A DNA stretch of 64,000 bases from Endobacterium cereale (GTDB lineage Bacteria; Pseudomonadota; Alphaproteobacteria; Rhizobiales; Rhizobiaceae). The DNA lies in assembly GCF_009617585.1 (NCBI RefSeq), contig NZ_WIXI01000022.1, positions 622,001 to 686,000 on the forward strand, given 5' to 3'. Shown here piece after piece: positions 47,595-59,542 of this stretch. The position numbers and the translations under genes were made by a program. Every line of letters starts with the position of its first letter. Position 1 is the first letter of the stretch. The notes beneath the pieces were generated by a model. The model did no database searches, was not told the origin of the DNA, and was given only the letters and a program-made list of their open reading frames with translations.

Positions 47595-47643
47595 CAAAAA
47601 AGCCTGCCTGCCGCCTCGTGTCATGACGAGGCGGCAGGCAGGC
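47595..47643 (-). terminator. Strong intrinsic terminator of the chvE-gguAB operon
   Basis: Arms 47602-47619 and 47626-47643 form a perfect 18-bp stem with a 6-base loop. Read on the minus strand it is followed by a T-run (complement of the A's at 47595-47601), ~50 bp past the gguB stop. Confidence 0.93.
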
Positions 47644-47692
47644 TTCGAACTGACGGTGAGGGACAAAGCCCCTCACCGAAAACTGTCCTGGC

Positions 47693-48883
47693 TCAGCGGC
47701 GCTGGTTATAAACGTCGACGCAGACGGCGCCGAGCAGAACCAGGCCCTTGATGACCTGCTGGTAATCGATGCCGATGCCGAGAATGGACATGCCGTTGTT
47801 CATGACACCCATCAGAAAGGCGCCGATGACCGCACCAGTGACCTTACCGACGCCGCCATAGGCCGAAGCACCGCCGATGAAGCAGGCCGCGATGACGTCA
47901 AGCTCGAAGCCGGTACCGGCTTTCGGCGTGGCACTGTTCAGACGGGCTGCAACCACGAGGCCGGCAAGTGCTGCCAGAACACCCATGTTGACGAAGGTCC
48001 AGAATACCAGACGCGTAGTCTTGATACCCGAGAGTTCGGCTGCGCGCGCATTGCCGCCGACGGCATAGATCTGTCGGCCGAGAATGGTGCGGTTGGTGAA
48101 GAAGCCATAGGCGACGATCAGAACCGCCATGATGATCAGCACGTTGGGCAGACCGCGATGCGAGGAGATCAGATAGGCGACGTAACCGACGGCTGCGAGA
48201 ACAAGGATGTTCTTGCCGACGAAGAAACCGAAAGGTTCGCTTTCAACACCGTGCAGCATGCGGCGCGAACGACTGCGGAAATTCTGCCAAACCAGCAGGG
48301 CAGCAAGAACAAGGCCGATGAGCAGCGAGGTGAGATAGATGCCGCCATCCGACGAGATCAACTCGACGACGTAACCCGACGACAGCTTCTGGAAGATCGG
48401 CGGGAACGGGCCGATGGCCTGGCTGCCCAAAATGGCGATCATGAAACCGCGGAAGACCAGCATGCCCGCCAGCGTGACGATGAAGGACGGTATCTTGAAA
48501 TAGGCGACAAAATAGCCCTGGATACCGCCGATCACACCGCCGACCACGAGGCAGGCGATGATCGACAGCCAGATATCGACGCCCCACCGCACCATCAGAA
48601 GCCCGGCGAGACCGCCAATGAAGCCCGCCACCGAACCGACCGACAGGTCGATATGGCCGGTGACGATAACCATTAGCATGCCCAGCGCCATGATGACGAT
48701 ATAGGAGTTCTGCAGCACGATATTGGTGACGTTGAGCGGCCTCAAGAGAATGCCGTCGGTGGCGAACTGGAAGAAGATGACGATGACGACAAGCGAGATC
48801 AGCATGCCGTAGTCGCGAAGGTTTTCCTTCCAGAAACCGGTGCCCGCTTTCGGGGCGACCGCTGCTTCCTGTGGAGTGCTCAT
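47693..48883 (-). CDS. gguB: Multiple-sugar ABC transporter permease, GguB-like
   Basis: A membrane subunit (396 residues, about ten helices) of the sugar importer with ChvE and GguA. Family landmarks: MALGMLMVIVTGHIDLSVGS, then VTLAGMLVFRGF and the C-terminal GVGKVTGAVIGAFLMGVMNN. It is longer than RbsC-type permeases because of an extra central loop/helix pair, as in the MmsB/GguB/XylH subfamily. 3 bp from the gguA stop, so translationally coupled; GGGAGAAAT precedes the ATG. Confidence 0.93.
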   Translation of the reverse strand: MSTPQEAAVAPKAGTGFWKENLRDYGMLISLVVIVIFFQFATDGILLRPLNVTNIVLQNSYIVIMALGMLMVIVTGHIDLSVGSVAGFIGGLAGLLMVRWGVDIWLSIIACLVVGGVIGGIQGYFVAYFKIPSFIVTLAGMLVFRGFMIAILGSQAIGPFPPIFQKLSSGYVVELISSDGGIYLTSLLIGLVLAALLVWQNFRSRSRRMLHGVESEPFGFFVGKNILVLAAVGYVAYLISSHRGLPNVLIIMAVLIVAYGFFTNRTILGRQIYAVGGNARAAELSGIKTTRLVFWTFVNMGVLAALAGLVVAARLNSATPKAGTGFELDVIAACFIGGASAYGGVGKVTGAVIGAFLMGVMNNGMSILGIGIDYQQVIKGLVLLGAVCVDVYNQRR

Positions 48884-48886
48884 GGT

Positions 48887-50449
48887 TTATTTCTCCCTGC
48901 GGCGCATGATGGCGCGCATGATATTTTCTTGCGTTGCCTCTTCGCCGGCCACTTCGCCGACGAATTCACCCTCGTGCATCACCATGATCCGGTCGCATGT
49001 GCCGATCAGCTCGGGCATTTCCGACGAGATCACGATGACGGCCTTCCCGGCATCCGCAAGTTCGTTGATGATGGAATAGATTTCGTATTTCGCGCCGACA
49101 TCGATGCCGCGCGTCGGCTCATCCAGGATCAGGATATCCGGGCCGGTAAACAGCCATTTGGACAGAACCACCTTCTGCTGGTTTCCGCCCGAAAGTTTTC
49201 CGGTTTCCTGATAGACATTGTGGCTGCGGATCCGCATGCGGGTGCGGAATTCCTGCGCCACCTTCATTTCCGAGATATCGTCGATGACACCGCGTGTGGA
49301 AACGCCGCCCAAGTGTGCGAGCGAGACATTCTTGCGGATATCCTCCGCCAGGATGAGGCCGAGCTGCTTGCGGTCTTCGGTGACGTAAGCCAGCCCCGCC
49401 TTGATGGCCTTGTGGACATCCGACGTATCGACCGCCTTGCCATGAACCTTCACCGTGCCGGTGATGTCACGCCCATAGGCACGACCGAATACGCTCATGG
49501 CAAACTCGGTGCGGCCGGCGCCCATGAGGCCCGAAATACCGACGACTTCGCCGGCACGCGCCTTCATCGAGACGTTCTTGACCATCTGCCGGCTGGAATG
49601 CTGCGGATGATAGACGGACCAGTTTTCGACTTCGAAAATGACGTCGCCGATCTTTGGCGTGCGTGATGGATAACGGCTTTCGAGATCGCGGTCGACCATG
49701 CGCCGCACGATCTCGTCCTCATCGACGGCACCTTCGTGACAATCGAGCGTGCCGACGGTACGACCGTCGCGCAGAACCGTGATGCGGTCGGCGACTTCGG
49801 TGATCTCGTTCAGCTTGTGGCTGATCATGATCGAGGTGATGCCGTTGCGACGGAATTCCTTGAGGAGTTCCAGAAGTGCGGCGCTATCCGTCTCGTTAAG
49901 CGAAGCAGTCGGCTCATCGAGGATCAGCAGGCGGACGTCTTTCGACAGGGCCTTGGCGATTTCCACCAGCTGCTGCTTGCCGACGCCGAGATTGGTGATC
50001 AGCGTTTCAGGCGCCTCACTGTGGAGGCCCACCTTGGTCAGCAGCGCCTTCGTGCGGCGATAACGCTCGTCCTGATCGATAACACCGAATTTCGACGGCG
50101 CATTGGCCAGAAAGATGTTTTCCGCGATCGACATCAGCGGAATGAGCGCGAGCTCCTGATGGATGATGATGATGCCGAGTTTTTCGGAATCGTTGATATC
50201 GCGGAAATGACGCTCCTCTCCATCGAAGAGGATCGAGCCTTCGTAGGAACCTGCGGGATAAACACCCGACAGAACCTTCATCAGGGTGGATTTGCCGGCA
50301 CCGTTTTCGCCGACCAGCGCGTGAATTTCGCCTTCCCTGACGGTAAAGCTGACATCTGACAGTGCCTTGACGGCACCAAAATTTTTCGAAATGCCGCGCA
50401 TTTCCAGAATAGGCGGCTTCTCCGCCGCAAGCGGAACCGGATCAAGCAT
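48887..50449 (-). CDS. gguA: Multiple-sugar ABC transporter ATPase, GguA-like
   Basis: A tandem ABC ATPase (520 residues) energising uptake through GguB. The first cassette has [14 protein letters not shown] and [15 protein letters not shown] with [10 protein letters not shown]; the second has a degenerate P-loop ([12 protein letters not shown]) but intact [15 protein letters not shown] and [13 protein letters not shown]. This asymmetry is normal for carbohydrate-uptake ATPases of the RbsA/MglA/XylG class. Located between chvE and gguB. Confidence 0.95.
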   Translation of the reverse strand: MLDPVPLAAEKPPILEMRGISKNFGAVKALSDVSFTVREGEIHALVGENGAGKSTLMKVLSGVYPAGSYEGSILFDGEERHFRDINDSEKLGIIIIHQELALIPLMSIAENIFLANAPSKFGVIDQDERYRRTKALLTKVGLHSEAPETLITNLGVGKQQLVEIAKALSKDVRLLILDEPTASLNETDSAALLELLKEFRRNGITSIMISHKLNEITEVADRITVLRDGRTVGTLDCHEGAVDEDEIVRRMVDRDLESRYPSRTPKIGDVIFEVENWSVYHPQHSSRQMVKNVSMKARAGEVVGISGLMGAGRTEFAMSVFGRAYGRDITGTVKVHGKAVDTSDVHKAIKAGLAYVTEDRKQLGLILAEDIRKNVSLAHLGGVSTRGVIDDISEMKVAQEFRTRMRIRSHNVYQETGKLSGGNQQKVVLSKWLFTGPDILILDEPTRGIDVGAKYEIYSIINELADAGKAVIVISSEMPELIGTCDRIMVMHEGEFVGEVAGEEATQENIMRAIMRRREK

Positions 50450-50462
50450 GACAATACCCCAT

Positions 50463-50498
50463 AAAAAAGGGGTCGCGCGGCATATCCGCCGCGCGACC
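50463..50498 (-). terminator. Terminator-like hairpin between chvE and gguA
   Basis: On the minus strand a GGTCGCGCGG/CCGCGCGACC stem is followed by CCCCTTTTTT, 9 bp after the chvE stop and 14 bp before the gguA start. An attenuator here would give more binding protein than ATPase and permease. Confidence 0.75.
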
Positions 50499-50506
50499 TT
50501 CAGACA

Positions 50507-51568
50507 TTACTTGATCTGGGCTTCGGTGTAGTAACCGCTCTTTACCAGCACATCGACGTTGGTCTTGTCGATGGCGACAGGCTTCAGGAGGTAGGACGGA
50601 ACGACCTTGTTACCGTTGTTGTAGGTCTTGGTGTCGTTGACCTCAGGCTCCTTGCCGCTCATGACGGCATCGACCATGTCGACCGTGACCTTGGCAAGGT
50701 CACGGGTGTCCTTGAAGATTGTCGAGAACTGTTCGCCAGCGATGATCGACTTGACCGAAGGAACTTCAGCGTCCTGACCGGATACGAACGGCATCGGCAT
50801 GTCGCCGGAGCCGTAACCGACGCCCTTCAGCGACGACAGGATGCCGATGGAGATGCCATCATAAGGCGACAGAACAGCGTTCAGCTTCTTGTCGGAATAG
50901 GTCGAGGACAGGATGGCGTCCATACGGGATTGTGCGGTTGCCGGGTCCCAGCGCAGGGTGGCGACCTTGTCCATGCCGGTCTGGCCGGAGCCGACAACGA
51001 GCGTGCCCTTGTCGATCAGCGGCTGCAGAACGCTCATGGCGCCGTCGTAGAAGAAGTAGGCGTTGTTATCGTCCGGCGAACCGCCGAAGAGTTCGATGTT
51101 GAACGGACCCTTTTCGGTGTCGGCCTTGAGAGCCTTGACCAGCGTGGTGGCCTGCAGAACGCCGACCTGGAAGTTATCGAACGTGGCGTAATAATCGACA
51201 TTCGGCGTGTCGCGGATCAGTCGGTCGTAAGCGATGACCTTGATGCCGGCGGTGTGCGCCTGAGCCAGAACGTCCGACAGGGTGGTGCCGTCGATAGAAG
51301 CGACGACCAGAACCTTGGCGCCCTTGGTGATCATGTTTTCGATCTGCGACAGCTGGTTCGGGATGTCGTCTTCGGCGTACTGCAGATCGGTCTTGTAACC
51401 GCGTTCCTGCAGAACCTTGATCATGTTGTCGCCATCGGCGATCCAGCGTGCGGACGACTTGGTCGGCATGGCAACGCCGACGAGACCCTTGTCGGCGGCA
51501 AATGCCGGTGCGGCAAAGGCGACGGCAGCAGCGATAGCCACCGTCGACAGGTATTTGAATACGTTCAT
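50507..51568 (-). CDS. chvE: Periplasmic multiple-sugar-binding protein, ChvE-like
   Basis: 353 residues with a Sec signal peptide ([18 protein letters not shown]). It resembles Agrobacterium ChvE throughout: [78 protein letters not shown] and [20 protein letters not shown]. ChvE binds aldoses (galactose, glucose, arabinose, xylose) for GguAB and in Agrobacterium also presents them to the VirA kinase; whether this copy signals is unknown. GGGAGAG precedes the ATG. Fourth gene of the operon after the arabinose-type oxidative enzymes. Confidence 0.92.
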   Translation of the reverse strand: MNVFKYLSTVAIAAAVAFAAPAFAADKGLVGVAMPTKSSARWIADGDNMIKVLQERGYKTDLQYAEDDIPNQLSQIENMITKGAKVLVVASIDGTTLSDVLAQAHTAGIKVIAYDRLIRDTPNVDYYATFDNFQVGVLQATTLVKALKADTEKGPFNIELFGGSPDDNNAYFFYDGAMSVLQPLIDKGTLVVGSGQTGMDKVATLRWDPATAQSRMDAILSSTYSDKKLNAVLSPYDGISIGILSSLKGVGYGSGDMPMPFVSGQDAEVPSVKSIIAGEQFSTIFKDTRDLAKVTVDMVDAVMSGKEPEVNDTKTYNNGNKVVPSYLLKPVAIDKTNVDVLVKSGYYTEAQIK

Positions 51569-51727
51569 GACTACTCTCCCAAAAAAAGCGTGCTCACAAC
51601 GAGCCGCCCATTCCTCTGGGCGACGGCCCTCAGCCGCCGCCTTTGTTCCTCCGGCGTAACGCCGCCGAAAGTCTCCTAAGCTTGCCCATCGAACGCCCCG
51701 AAACCACCTTGAATTTCGGGGGGTGCG

Positions 51728-53560
51728 TCAATGGTTGTCGCGCGGCAGGCCTGCCGTTTGCGCGATACGCTGATATTTGATCGCCGGTTCGAGCACGGCG
51801 CCGGATTCCATTTGCCCGACGATGCCGCGCTGGATTTCCTGCCAGGGCGTCTGGTGTTTGGGGTACTTGAAACCACCGTCCGCCTCGAGTGCCTTGTGAC
51901 GGGTCTCAAGTTCCTCGGCCGAGATCAGGATATCGGCGGTGCCGCGACCGACATCGATGCGAACCTTGTCACCGGTGCGCAGGATGGCGAGACCGCCGCC
52001 TGCCGCCGCTTCCGGCGAGGCGTTGAGGATGGACGGGCTGCCCGACGTGCCGGACTGGCGACCGTCACCGATGCAGGGAAGCGACGAGACGCCCTGCTTC
52101 AAAAGGTAATCCGGCGCGCGCATGTTGACGACTTCGGCAGCGCCCGGATAACCGATCGGACCGGCGCCGCGCATGAACAGAACCGTGTTCGCATCGATTT
52201 CCAGCGACGGATCGTCGATACGGTGATGGTAATCCTCCGGACCATCGAACACGACCGCGCGGCCTTCGAAGGCTTCCGGGTCCTGCGGGTTGGAGAGGTA
52301 ACGATTGCGGAATTCGTCCGAAATCACGCTCTTCTTCATGATCGCCGAATTGAACAGGTTGCCGCGCAACACGCGGAAACCGGCATGCGGCTTCAGCGGA
52401 TTGTCATAGGTGCGGATGACCTTGTCGTCCTCGATGACGGCGCCGCGACAGTTTTCGCCGATCGTCTTGCCGTTGACGGTCATCGCATCCTCGTGGATGA
52501 GACCCTGGGTCATCAGCTGGTTGACGACGGCCGGAACGCCGCCGGCATGGTAATAGTCTTCGCCGAGATATTCGCCGGCCGGCTGCAGGTTGACCAGAAG
52601 CGGCACTTCCTCGCCATATTGCTGCCAGTCGTCGACAGTCAGTTCCACGCCGATATGGCGGGCAAGGCCGTTCAGATGGATCGGCGCATTGGTGGAGCCG
52701 CCGATCGCCGAGTTGACGCGGATGGCGTTGATGAAGGCTTCCTTGGTCATGATGTCGGAAGGCTTCAGGTCTTCCTTGACCATTTCGACGATACGCAGGC
52801 CGGTGAGATAGGACACTTCCTGACGATCACGATAGGGCGCCGGGATGGCGGCCGAACCCGGCAACTGCATGCCGAGCGCCTCGGCCAGCGAGTTCATGGT
52901 CGTTGCCGTGCCCATCGTGTTGCAATAACCGGTGGACGGCGCCGACGAGGCAACCAGCTTGACGAAGCCGGCATAGTCGATCTCGCCCTTGGCGAGAAGT
53001 TCGCGGGCTTTCCAGACGATGGTGCCCGAACCGGTGCGTTCGCCACGGAACCAGCCGTTCAGCATAGGGCCGACTGAGAGTGCGATAGCCGGGATGTTGA
53101 CGGTGGCCGCCGCCATGAGACAGGCTGGTGTGGTCTTGTCGCAACCGATGGTCAGAACGACGCCATCGAGCGGATAACCGTAGAGCACTTCGACAAGGCC
53201 GAGATAGGCAAGGTTACGGTCGAGGCCCGCGGTCGGACGCTTGCCGGTTTCCTGGATCGGATGCACCGGAAACTCGATGGCAATGCCGCCGGCTTCGCGA
53301 ATACCTTCGCGCAGACGGTGCGCCAGTTCCAGATGGTGACGGTTGCACGGCGACAGGTCCGAACCGGTCTGGGCAATGCCGATGATCGGACGATCCGACT
53401 GCAGTTCGGCCTGGCTGAGGCCAAAATTCATGTAGCGCTCGAGATAAAGCGCCGTCATGTCGACATTGTCCGGATTGTCGAACCAGGCGCGCGACCGCAG
53501 CTTGCGGCCCTTCGCGGCTTCGACGATGGCTTTCGGGTCGTGATTGTCGGAATGGCTCAT
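51728..53560 (-). CDS. IlvD/Edd-family sugar-acid dehydratase (arabonate/xylonate type)
   Basis: A 610-residue dehydratase with the Fe-S cluster cysteines in [25 protein letters not shown] and [20 protein letters not shown]. The C-terminal ITHC-like segment reads [20 protein letters not shown]. Length and context (arabinose/galactose 1-dehydrogenase and gguC alongside, no branched-chain genes) point to an aldonate dehydratase making 2-keto-3-deoxy-aldonate rather than IlvD. L-arabonate, D-xylonate or D-galactonate are all possible substrates. Confidence 0.87.
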   Translation of the reverse strand: MSHSDNHDPKAIVEAAKGRKLRSRAWFDNPDNVDMTALYLERYMNFGLSQAELQSDRPIIGIAQTGSDLSPCNRHHLELAHRLREGIREAGGIAIEFPVHPIQETGKRPTAGLDRNLAYLGLVEVLYGYPLDGVVLTIGCDKTTPACLMAAATVNIPAIALSVGPMLNGWFRGERTGSGTIVWKARELLAKGEIDYAGFVKLVASSAPSTGYCNTMGTATTMNSLAEALGMQLPGSAAIPAPYRDRQEVSYLTGLRIVEMVKEDLKPSDIMTKEAFINAIRVNSAIGGSTNAPIHLNGLARHIGVELTVDDWQQYGEEVPLLVNLQPAGEYLGEDYYHAGGVPAVVNQLMTQGLIHEDAMTVNGKTIGENCRGAVIEDDKVIRTYDNPLKPHAGFRVLRGNLFNSAIMKKSVISDEFRNRYLSNPQDPEAFEGRAVVFDGPEDYHHRIDDPSLEIDANTVLFMRGAGPIGYPGAAEVVNMRAPDYLLKQGVSSLPCIGDGRQSGTSGSPSILNASPEAAAGGGLAILRTGDKVRIDVGRGTADILISAEELETRHKALEADGGFKYPKHQTPWQEIQRGIVGQMESGAVLEPAIKYQRIAQTAGLPRDNH

Positions 53561-53605
53561 GATGCTGTTCTCGAATTGGAGGCAAGGGCGGATCGAGTGT
53601 TCATC

Positions 53606-54532
53606 TCAATCCTCGAACGCTTCGACGGCGTGGCGACGACCGAGCATGAAGGCATCAGCCACATGCACGAGCGGCGAAAAATCGGTATCGATCCCGGAGT
53701 TCTGCACGAGTTCGACGAAACGCTCGTAGAGACGGCGGTACTCGTGGTTTTCGCCCTCCGGCTGCTTTTCGCCATCGATGATGACACGGCCACCGCCATG
53801 GGTGAGCGCAACCGGGCCTTCCTCGGTGTCGATGCGGATATCCCAGGTCTGCGGGCCGGTCTGGCGCCAGTCCATCTCGGCCGTGACGGGAATGCCGCCG
53901 GCGGTTTCGAATTTGAGGTTGGCGGCAATCGGTGCTGCCCGGTTTTCCGGGAAGAACAGGTCGGACGAGGTCAGGTGAAAACTGTCCGGCATGATATGGG
54001 TGACGATGGAGAGCGCATTGATACCGGGATCGAAGACGCCGAGACCGCCCGGCTCCCAGATCCAGGCCTGGCCGGGATGCCAGTAGCGCACATCTTCCTT
54101 CCAGATGACCGAGACCGAGCGTAACGTGCGCTTTGCCAGCAGTTCACGCACCTGTTCGACGGCAGCGCCCGCCCGCGAATGCCAAGTAGCGTAAAGGCTG
54201 ACGCCTTTTTCACGCGCCAGTTTTTCCAGCGCAAACACCTCCGCAAGCGTGGTGCCCGGCGGCTTTTCCAGCATCAGATGTTTGCCGGCTTCAAGCGCCG
54301 CCTTTGCCTGCGCAAACCGGCCCTGCGGCGGCGTGCACAGCGAGATCGCATCGAGCTCGACGCCCGATGCCAGCATTTCACCGATGTCGCGAAAACAGTG
54401 CACGCCTTCCAGCTGTGCATTGCGGCTGGCGACGGCGGTCAGTTCGATACCGTCAGCCGCTTCGATGGCGCCGAGATGCTGATCCCTGGCGATTTTCCCA
54501 AGCCCGACGATGCCGAGACGAATATTACCCAT
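53606..54532 (-). CDS. Gfo/Idh/MocA L-arabinose or D-galactose 1-dehydrogenase
   Basis: A 308-residue NAD(P)-dependent aldose dehydrogenase. Rossmann motif GIVGLGKIARDQH, catalytic EKPPGTTL (Lys of the EKP motif), ATWHSRAGAAVEQV and the substrate Asp/Asn region WEPGGLGVFDPGINALSI match Azospirillum-type L-arabinose 1-dehydrogenase / galactose dehydrogenase. Start at ATG 54532 with GGAAG upstream; a GTG 6 bases earlier is less likely. It feeds the dehydratase gene downstream. Confidence 0.86.
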   Translation of the reverse strand: MGNIRLGIVGLGKIARDQHLGAIEAADGIELTAVASRNAQLEGVHCFRDIGEMLASGVELDAISLCTPPQGRFAQAKAALEAGKHLMLEKPPGTTLAEVFALEKLAREKGVSLYATWHSRAGAAVEQVRELLAKRTLRSVSVIWKEDVRYWHPGQAWIWEPGGLGVFDPGINALSIVTHIMPDSFHLTSSDLFFPENRAAPIAANLKFETAGGIPVTAEMDWRQTGPQTWDIRIDTEEGPVALTHGGGRVIIDGEKQPEGENHEYRRLYERFVELVQNSGIDTDFSPLVHVADAFMLGRRHAVEAFED

Positions 54533-54544
54533 TATCACTCTTCC

Positions 54545-55537
54545 TTACAGCTTGCGCACTTCCACCGGCGTCGCTTCGGCGACGGCCAGGCGGTTGACCA
54601 GAGGAAGCTTGAACGGTGCTGCCGCAATCTCGAACACGTCGCCCGGCTCGGTCTTGACGCCTTCGGAAAAGGACAGCGTCGCGGTGCCGAAGAAATGCAC
54701 ATGCAGATCGCCCGGCCGGCGAAAGATATCGTATTTGAAATTGTGGTGTTCGAGATTGGCAAACGTGTGCGACATGTTCGCCTCGCCCGACAGGAACGGC
54801 TTTTCGAACACGGTCTTGCCATCACGCAGAATACGCGACGTGCCTTCGACATGATCCGGCAGATCGCCGACGATCAGCTCGGGTCCGAGCCCGGCCTGGC
54901 GCAGCTTGGAATGGGCGAGCCAGAGATAGTTGCCCTTTTCGGTGACGTGGTCTGAAAACTCGTTGGCGAGGCAGAAGCCGACACGGTAGGTGACGCCGTC
55001 ATCACCGATCAGATAAATACCGGCCAGTTCCGGTTCTTCGCCGCCATCGAGCGCGAAGGCAGGCGAAGCCAGATCCTCGCCGGTGCCGCGCAGCTGCGAA
55101 CCGTCGCCCTTATAAAACCATTCCGGCTGCACGCCTTCCTGACCGGGTTTTGGCTTGCCGCCTTCGACGCCCATCAGGAACATGCGCATGGAATCGGTCG
55201 GCTTTTCCGCCGATTGCGCTGCCTTGTGCATCTTGTCGCGGCCATCGGCCGAACCGAGATGGGTAAGACCGGTGCCGGCAACGATGAAATGCGCCGGATC
55301 GGGATGGGTAATGGGAAGCAGGATGCGCTTTTCCGCCGCTGCTTGTTCAAGATCGACGACGTCACCAAGACCGGCTTCGTCGATCTGTTCGGCAAGCGAC
55401 CTGCCGGCCGCGATGGCCTGCTTTGCCAGCTCGTATGTGGCGCTGACGCCATTGACGACACGGGCATCGCCTTCACCATTCCATGCAACGACGCGCACAG
55501 CGCCAGATGCATCCGCAACCTGAAGAATTCGCAGCAT
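54545..55537 (-). CDS. gguC: GguC/AraD1-family FAH-fold protein
   Basis: 330 residues, fumarylacetoacetate hydrolase-like fold of the AraD1/GguC family. Recognisable blocks: HFIVAGTGLTHLGSADGRDK, MFLMGVEGGKPKPGQEGVQP, GVTYRVGFCLANEFSDHVTE and LWLAHSKLRQAGLGPELIVG. GguC is linked to chvE-gguAB in Agrobacterium. By pathway logic it may act on 2-keto-3-deoxy-arabonate (dehydratase or aldolase step), which is an inference. ATG 55537 is used; the frame begins at a TTG one codon earlier. First gene of the six-gene minus-strand operon. Confidence 0.87.
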   Translation of the reverse strand: MLRILQVADASGAVRVVAWNGEGDARVVNGVSATYELAKQAIAAGRSLAEQIDEAGLGDVVDLEQAAAEKRILLPITHPDPAHFIVAGTGLTHLGSADGRDKMHKAAQSAEKPTDSMRMFLMGVEGGKPKPGQEGVQPEWFYKGDGSQLRGTGEDLASPAFALDGGEEPELAGIYLIGDDGVTYRVGFCLANEFSDHVTEKGNYLWLAHSKLRQAGLGPELIVGDLPDHVEGTSRILRDGKTVFEKPFLSGEANMSHTFANLEHHNFKYDIFRRPGDLHVHFFGTATLSFSEGVKTEPGDVFEIAAAPFKLPLVNRLAVAEATPVEVRKL

Positions 55538-55632
55538 CAAACAATCACCCTAGGTGTTTTTCTCCCACCCGGCGCCTCCTCAGGGCCGGACACTCAGCGG
55601 CATCTGCGCCATAGTGACGCTTCGCCTATAAA

Positions 55633-55649
55633 TATGACTATTGGATCAG
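55633..55649. promoter_or_regulatory. Candidate GntR operator, copy 1
   Basis: TATGACTATTGGATCAG, ~95 bp upstream of the gguC start. It differs at only 2 of 17 positions from copy 2 at 55804-55820 near the other operon. Confidence 0.6.
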
Positions 55650-55803
55650 AGATCGGATTGTCAAGAAGTGGAATCGGCAGACACAAGTCCATCAATATGA
55701 AGGCGCCGCCTAGATTTTGGGCAATTTAAATCGTTTGCATTTCGCAATTGTACCGAAACAGCGTGAGAATGTCATTTATCGACAAAGATTCCGCTTGCAA
55801 AAG

Positions 55804-55820
55804 TATGACTATATGATCAG
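55804..55820. promoter_or_regulatory. Candidate GntR operator, copy 2
   Basis: TATGACTATATGATCAG, 41 bp before the ytfQ ATG. Within it TGACTATATGATCA is an imperfect palindrome (10 of 14), the size expected for a FadR-type GntR dimer. The GntR gene at 60527 closes the ytfQ operon. Confidence 0.65.
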
Positions 55821-55861
55821 TTAGCGATGCACTTGCTATTTCATCTCTGGGAGGATTTAAG

Positions 55862-56821
55862 ATGAGAACAGCATTCGCGGCGCTTGGCGTCGCATTTACA
55901 CTTTCCTTGGCATCCAGTGTTTCCGCAGCATCGCTGACGGTTGGTTTCTCGCAGATCGGCTCTGAGTCGGGCTGGCGTGCGGCCGAAACCACTGTCACCA
56001 AGCAGGAAGCCGAAAAGCGTGGCGTCACGCTGAAATTCGCCGACGCGCAGCAGAAGCAGGAAAATCAGATCAAGGCCATCCGCGGCTTTATTGCCCAGGG
56101 CGTCGATGCGATCCTGATCGCACCGGTCGTTGCGACCGGCTGGGATGCCGTGCTGAAGGAAGCCAAGGAAGAAAAGATCCCGGTCATTCTGCTCGACCGC
56201 GAGATCGAATCGCCGAAGGACCTTTATCTGACCGCCGTGACCTCCGATCAGGTTCACGAAGGCAAGGTCGCCGGCGAGTGGCTTGCCAAGGATGTCGGTT
56301 CCAAGGACTGCAAGGTCGTGGAACTGCAGGGCACGACGGGTTCTTCGCCGGCCATCAACCGCAAGAAGGGTTTCGAGGAAGGCATCAAGGCCGCTTCGAA
56401 CATCAAGATCGTCCGTTCGCAGACCGGTGACTTCACCCGCACCAAGGGCAAGGAAGTCATGGAAAGCTTTATCAAGGCGGAAGGCGGCGGCAAGGATATC
56501 TGTGCCGTTTACGCCCATAATGACGACATGGCCGTCGGGGCCATCCAGGCGATCAAGGAAGCCGGCCTGAAGCCGGGCACCGATATCAAGATCGTCTCGA
56601 TCGACGCCGTGCCGGACATCTTTCAGGCCATGGCGAAGGGTGAAGCCAACGCCACCGTTGAGCTGACCCCGAACATGGCCGGCCCGGCCTTCGATGCGCT
56701 CGAAGCGTATCTGAAGGACAAGAAGGAGCCGAAAAAGTGGATCCAGACCGAATCCAAGCTCTACACCCAGAAGGACGACCCGATGAAGGTGTACGAGTCC
56801 AAGAAGGGCCTCGGCTACTGA
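55862..56821 (+). CDS. ytfQ: Sugar ABC transporter binding protein, YtfQ-like
   Basis: 319 residues with a signal peptide (ALGVAFTLSLASSVSAAS). It matches the YtfQ (galactofuranose-binding) type: LTVGFSQIGSESGWRAAETT, KAIRGFIAQGVDAILIAPVV, GTTGSSPAINRKKGFEEGI and AVYAHNDDMAVGAIQAIKEA. Upstream GGGAGGATTTAAG is a good ribosome site. It delivers sugar (galactofuranose or arabinofuranose are candidates) to YtfRT-YjfF encoded next. Confidence 0.92.
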   Translation: MRTAFAALGVAFTLSLASSVSAASLTVGFSQIGSESGWRAAETTVTKQEAEKRGVTLKFADAQQKQENQIKAIRGFIAQGVDAILIAPVVATGWDAVLKEAKEEKIPVILLDREIESPKDLYLTAVTSDQVHEGKVAGEWLAKDVGSKDCKVVELQGTTGSSPAINRKKGFEEGIKAASNIKIVRSQTGDFTRTKGKEVMESFIKAEGGGKDICAVYAHNDDMAVGAIQAIKEAGLKPGTDIKIVSIDAVPDIFQAMAKGEANATVELTPNMAGPAFDALEAYLKDKKEPKKWIQTESKLYTQKDDPMKVYESKKGLGY

Positions 56822-56939
56822 TCCCTGCCCTCAAGGCATAATCAGCGCGGGCATTTATCGGATGCCCGCATCACTGACGCAAGACGAGCGGCGCGATGAA
56901 CACGTGCCGCTCGCCCCAAAACTATGCGGACAGGTGAGC

Positions 56940-58477
<1,538 letters not shown>

Positions 58478-58481
<4 letters not shown>

Positions 58482-59542
58482 TGAACGCCATCACCCGCCG
58501 CTTTCGCCGCCTTGCGCCGCAGATCATCGCGCTTGCCGTCATTCTGGCGATGATCACCGCCGTTGCCCCCGGCTTCCTCAATCTCTCCATCGCCAATGGC
58601 CGTATCTATGGCAGCCTGATCGACGTGCTGGTGCGCGCCGCCCCGGTGGCGCTTTTGACCATCGGCATGACGCTGGTGATCGCCACACGCGGTATAGATC
58701 TTTCGATCGGCGCGGTCATTGCCATCTGCGGTGCCGTTGCGGCGAGCCTGGTGACGCAAGGCTACAGCCTGCCGGTCGTCATTCTCGTTTCGCTCGGCGT
58801 CGGCCTGATCTGCGGCCTGTGGAACGGCATGCTGGTGGCGCTCCTCGATATCCAGCCGATCATTGCCACGCTGATCCTGATGGTGGCCGGTCGCGGTATT
58901 GCCCAGCTGATCACCGAGGGCGCCATCCTCACCTTCAACAACGACACATTTGCAGCACTCGGCTCCGGCTCGTTTGCCGGCGTGCCGCTGCCGATCCTGA
59001 TCTGGGTGGCGATGGCGCTGATCGTCGGCCTCGTGGTGCGGCGCTCGGCGCTCGGTTTCCTGATCGAGGCGACCGGCATCAACCGCCGCGCCGCGACGCT
59101 TGCCGGTGTGCGGGCAAGGTTCCTGATCTTTTTCGTCTACGCGATTTCCGGCCTGATGGCCGCGGTCGCCGGGTTGATCGTCACCGCCGACATTCGTGGC
59201 GCCGACGCCAACAATGCCGGCCTGTGGCTGGAACTCGACGCGATCCTTGCGGTTGTCATCGGCGGCACTTCGCTGAATGGCGGACGGTTTTCCATCGCAG
59301 CCTCGCTGCTCGGGGCGCTGATTATCCAGTCGATCAATACCGGCATTCTGGTTTCGGGTTTTCCGCCGGAATTCAACCTGATCATCAAGGCCGTCATCAT
59401 CGTCATCGTGTTGACCCTGCAATCACCGGCGCTTCTGACGCTGACGGCCTTCCTGCGCTTCTGGCGCAAGCGCCCGGAGATCGCTGCACCCACCAAACGA
59501 AGCGAAGTCAATGATGCCAGCGTGAAGGGGACTGCACGATGA
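58478..59542 (+). CDS. ytfT: Sugar ABC transporter permease, YtfT-like
   Basis: 354 residues, eight to ten helices; RbsC-type permease motif AAPVALLTIGMTLVIATRGI then DLSIGAVIAICGAVAA, and the later LDAILAVVIGGTSLNGGRFS. The N-terminal ~16 residues are basic. ATG 58478 overlaps the previous stop; an ATG one codon later is equally possible. It forms the membrane channel with YjfF, encoded next. Confidence 0.92.

Larger units (their letters stand above)
55541..55861. promoter_or_regulatory. Divergent promoter region of the two sugar operons
   Basis: 321 bp between gguC (minus) and ytfQ (plus), AT-rich from 55620. It carries two copies of a 17-bp motif (next entries). GGGAGGA lies before the ytfQ ATG. 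No gene is present. Confidence 0.7.

Noticed and set aside
51728..53560. Dihydroxy-acid dehydratase (IlvD) of branched-chain amino acid synthesis
   Set aside because: The context is entirely sugar oxidation and transport, and the length and cluster motifs suit aldonate dehydratases equally or better.
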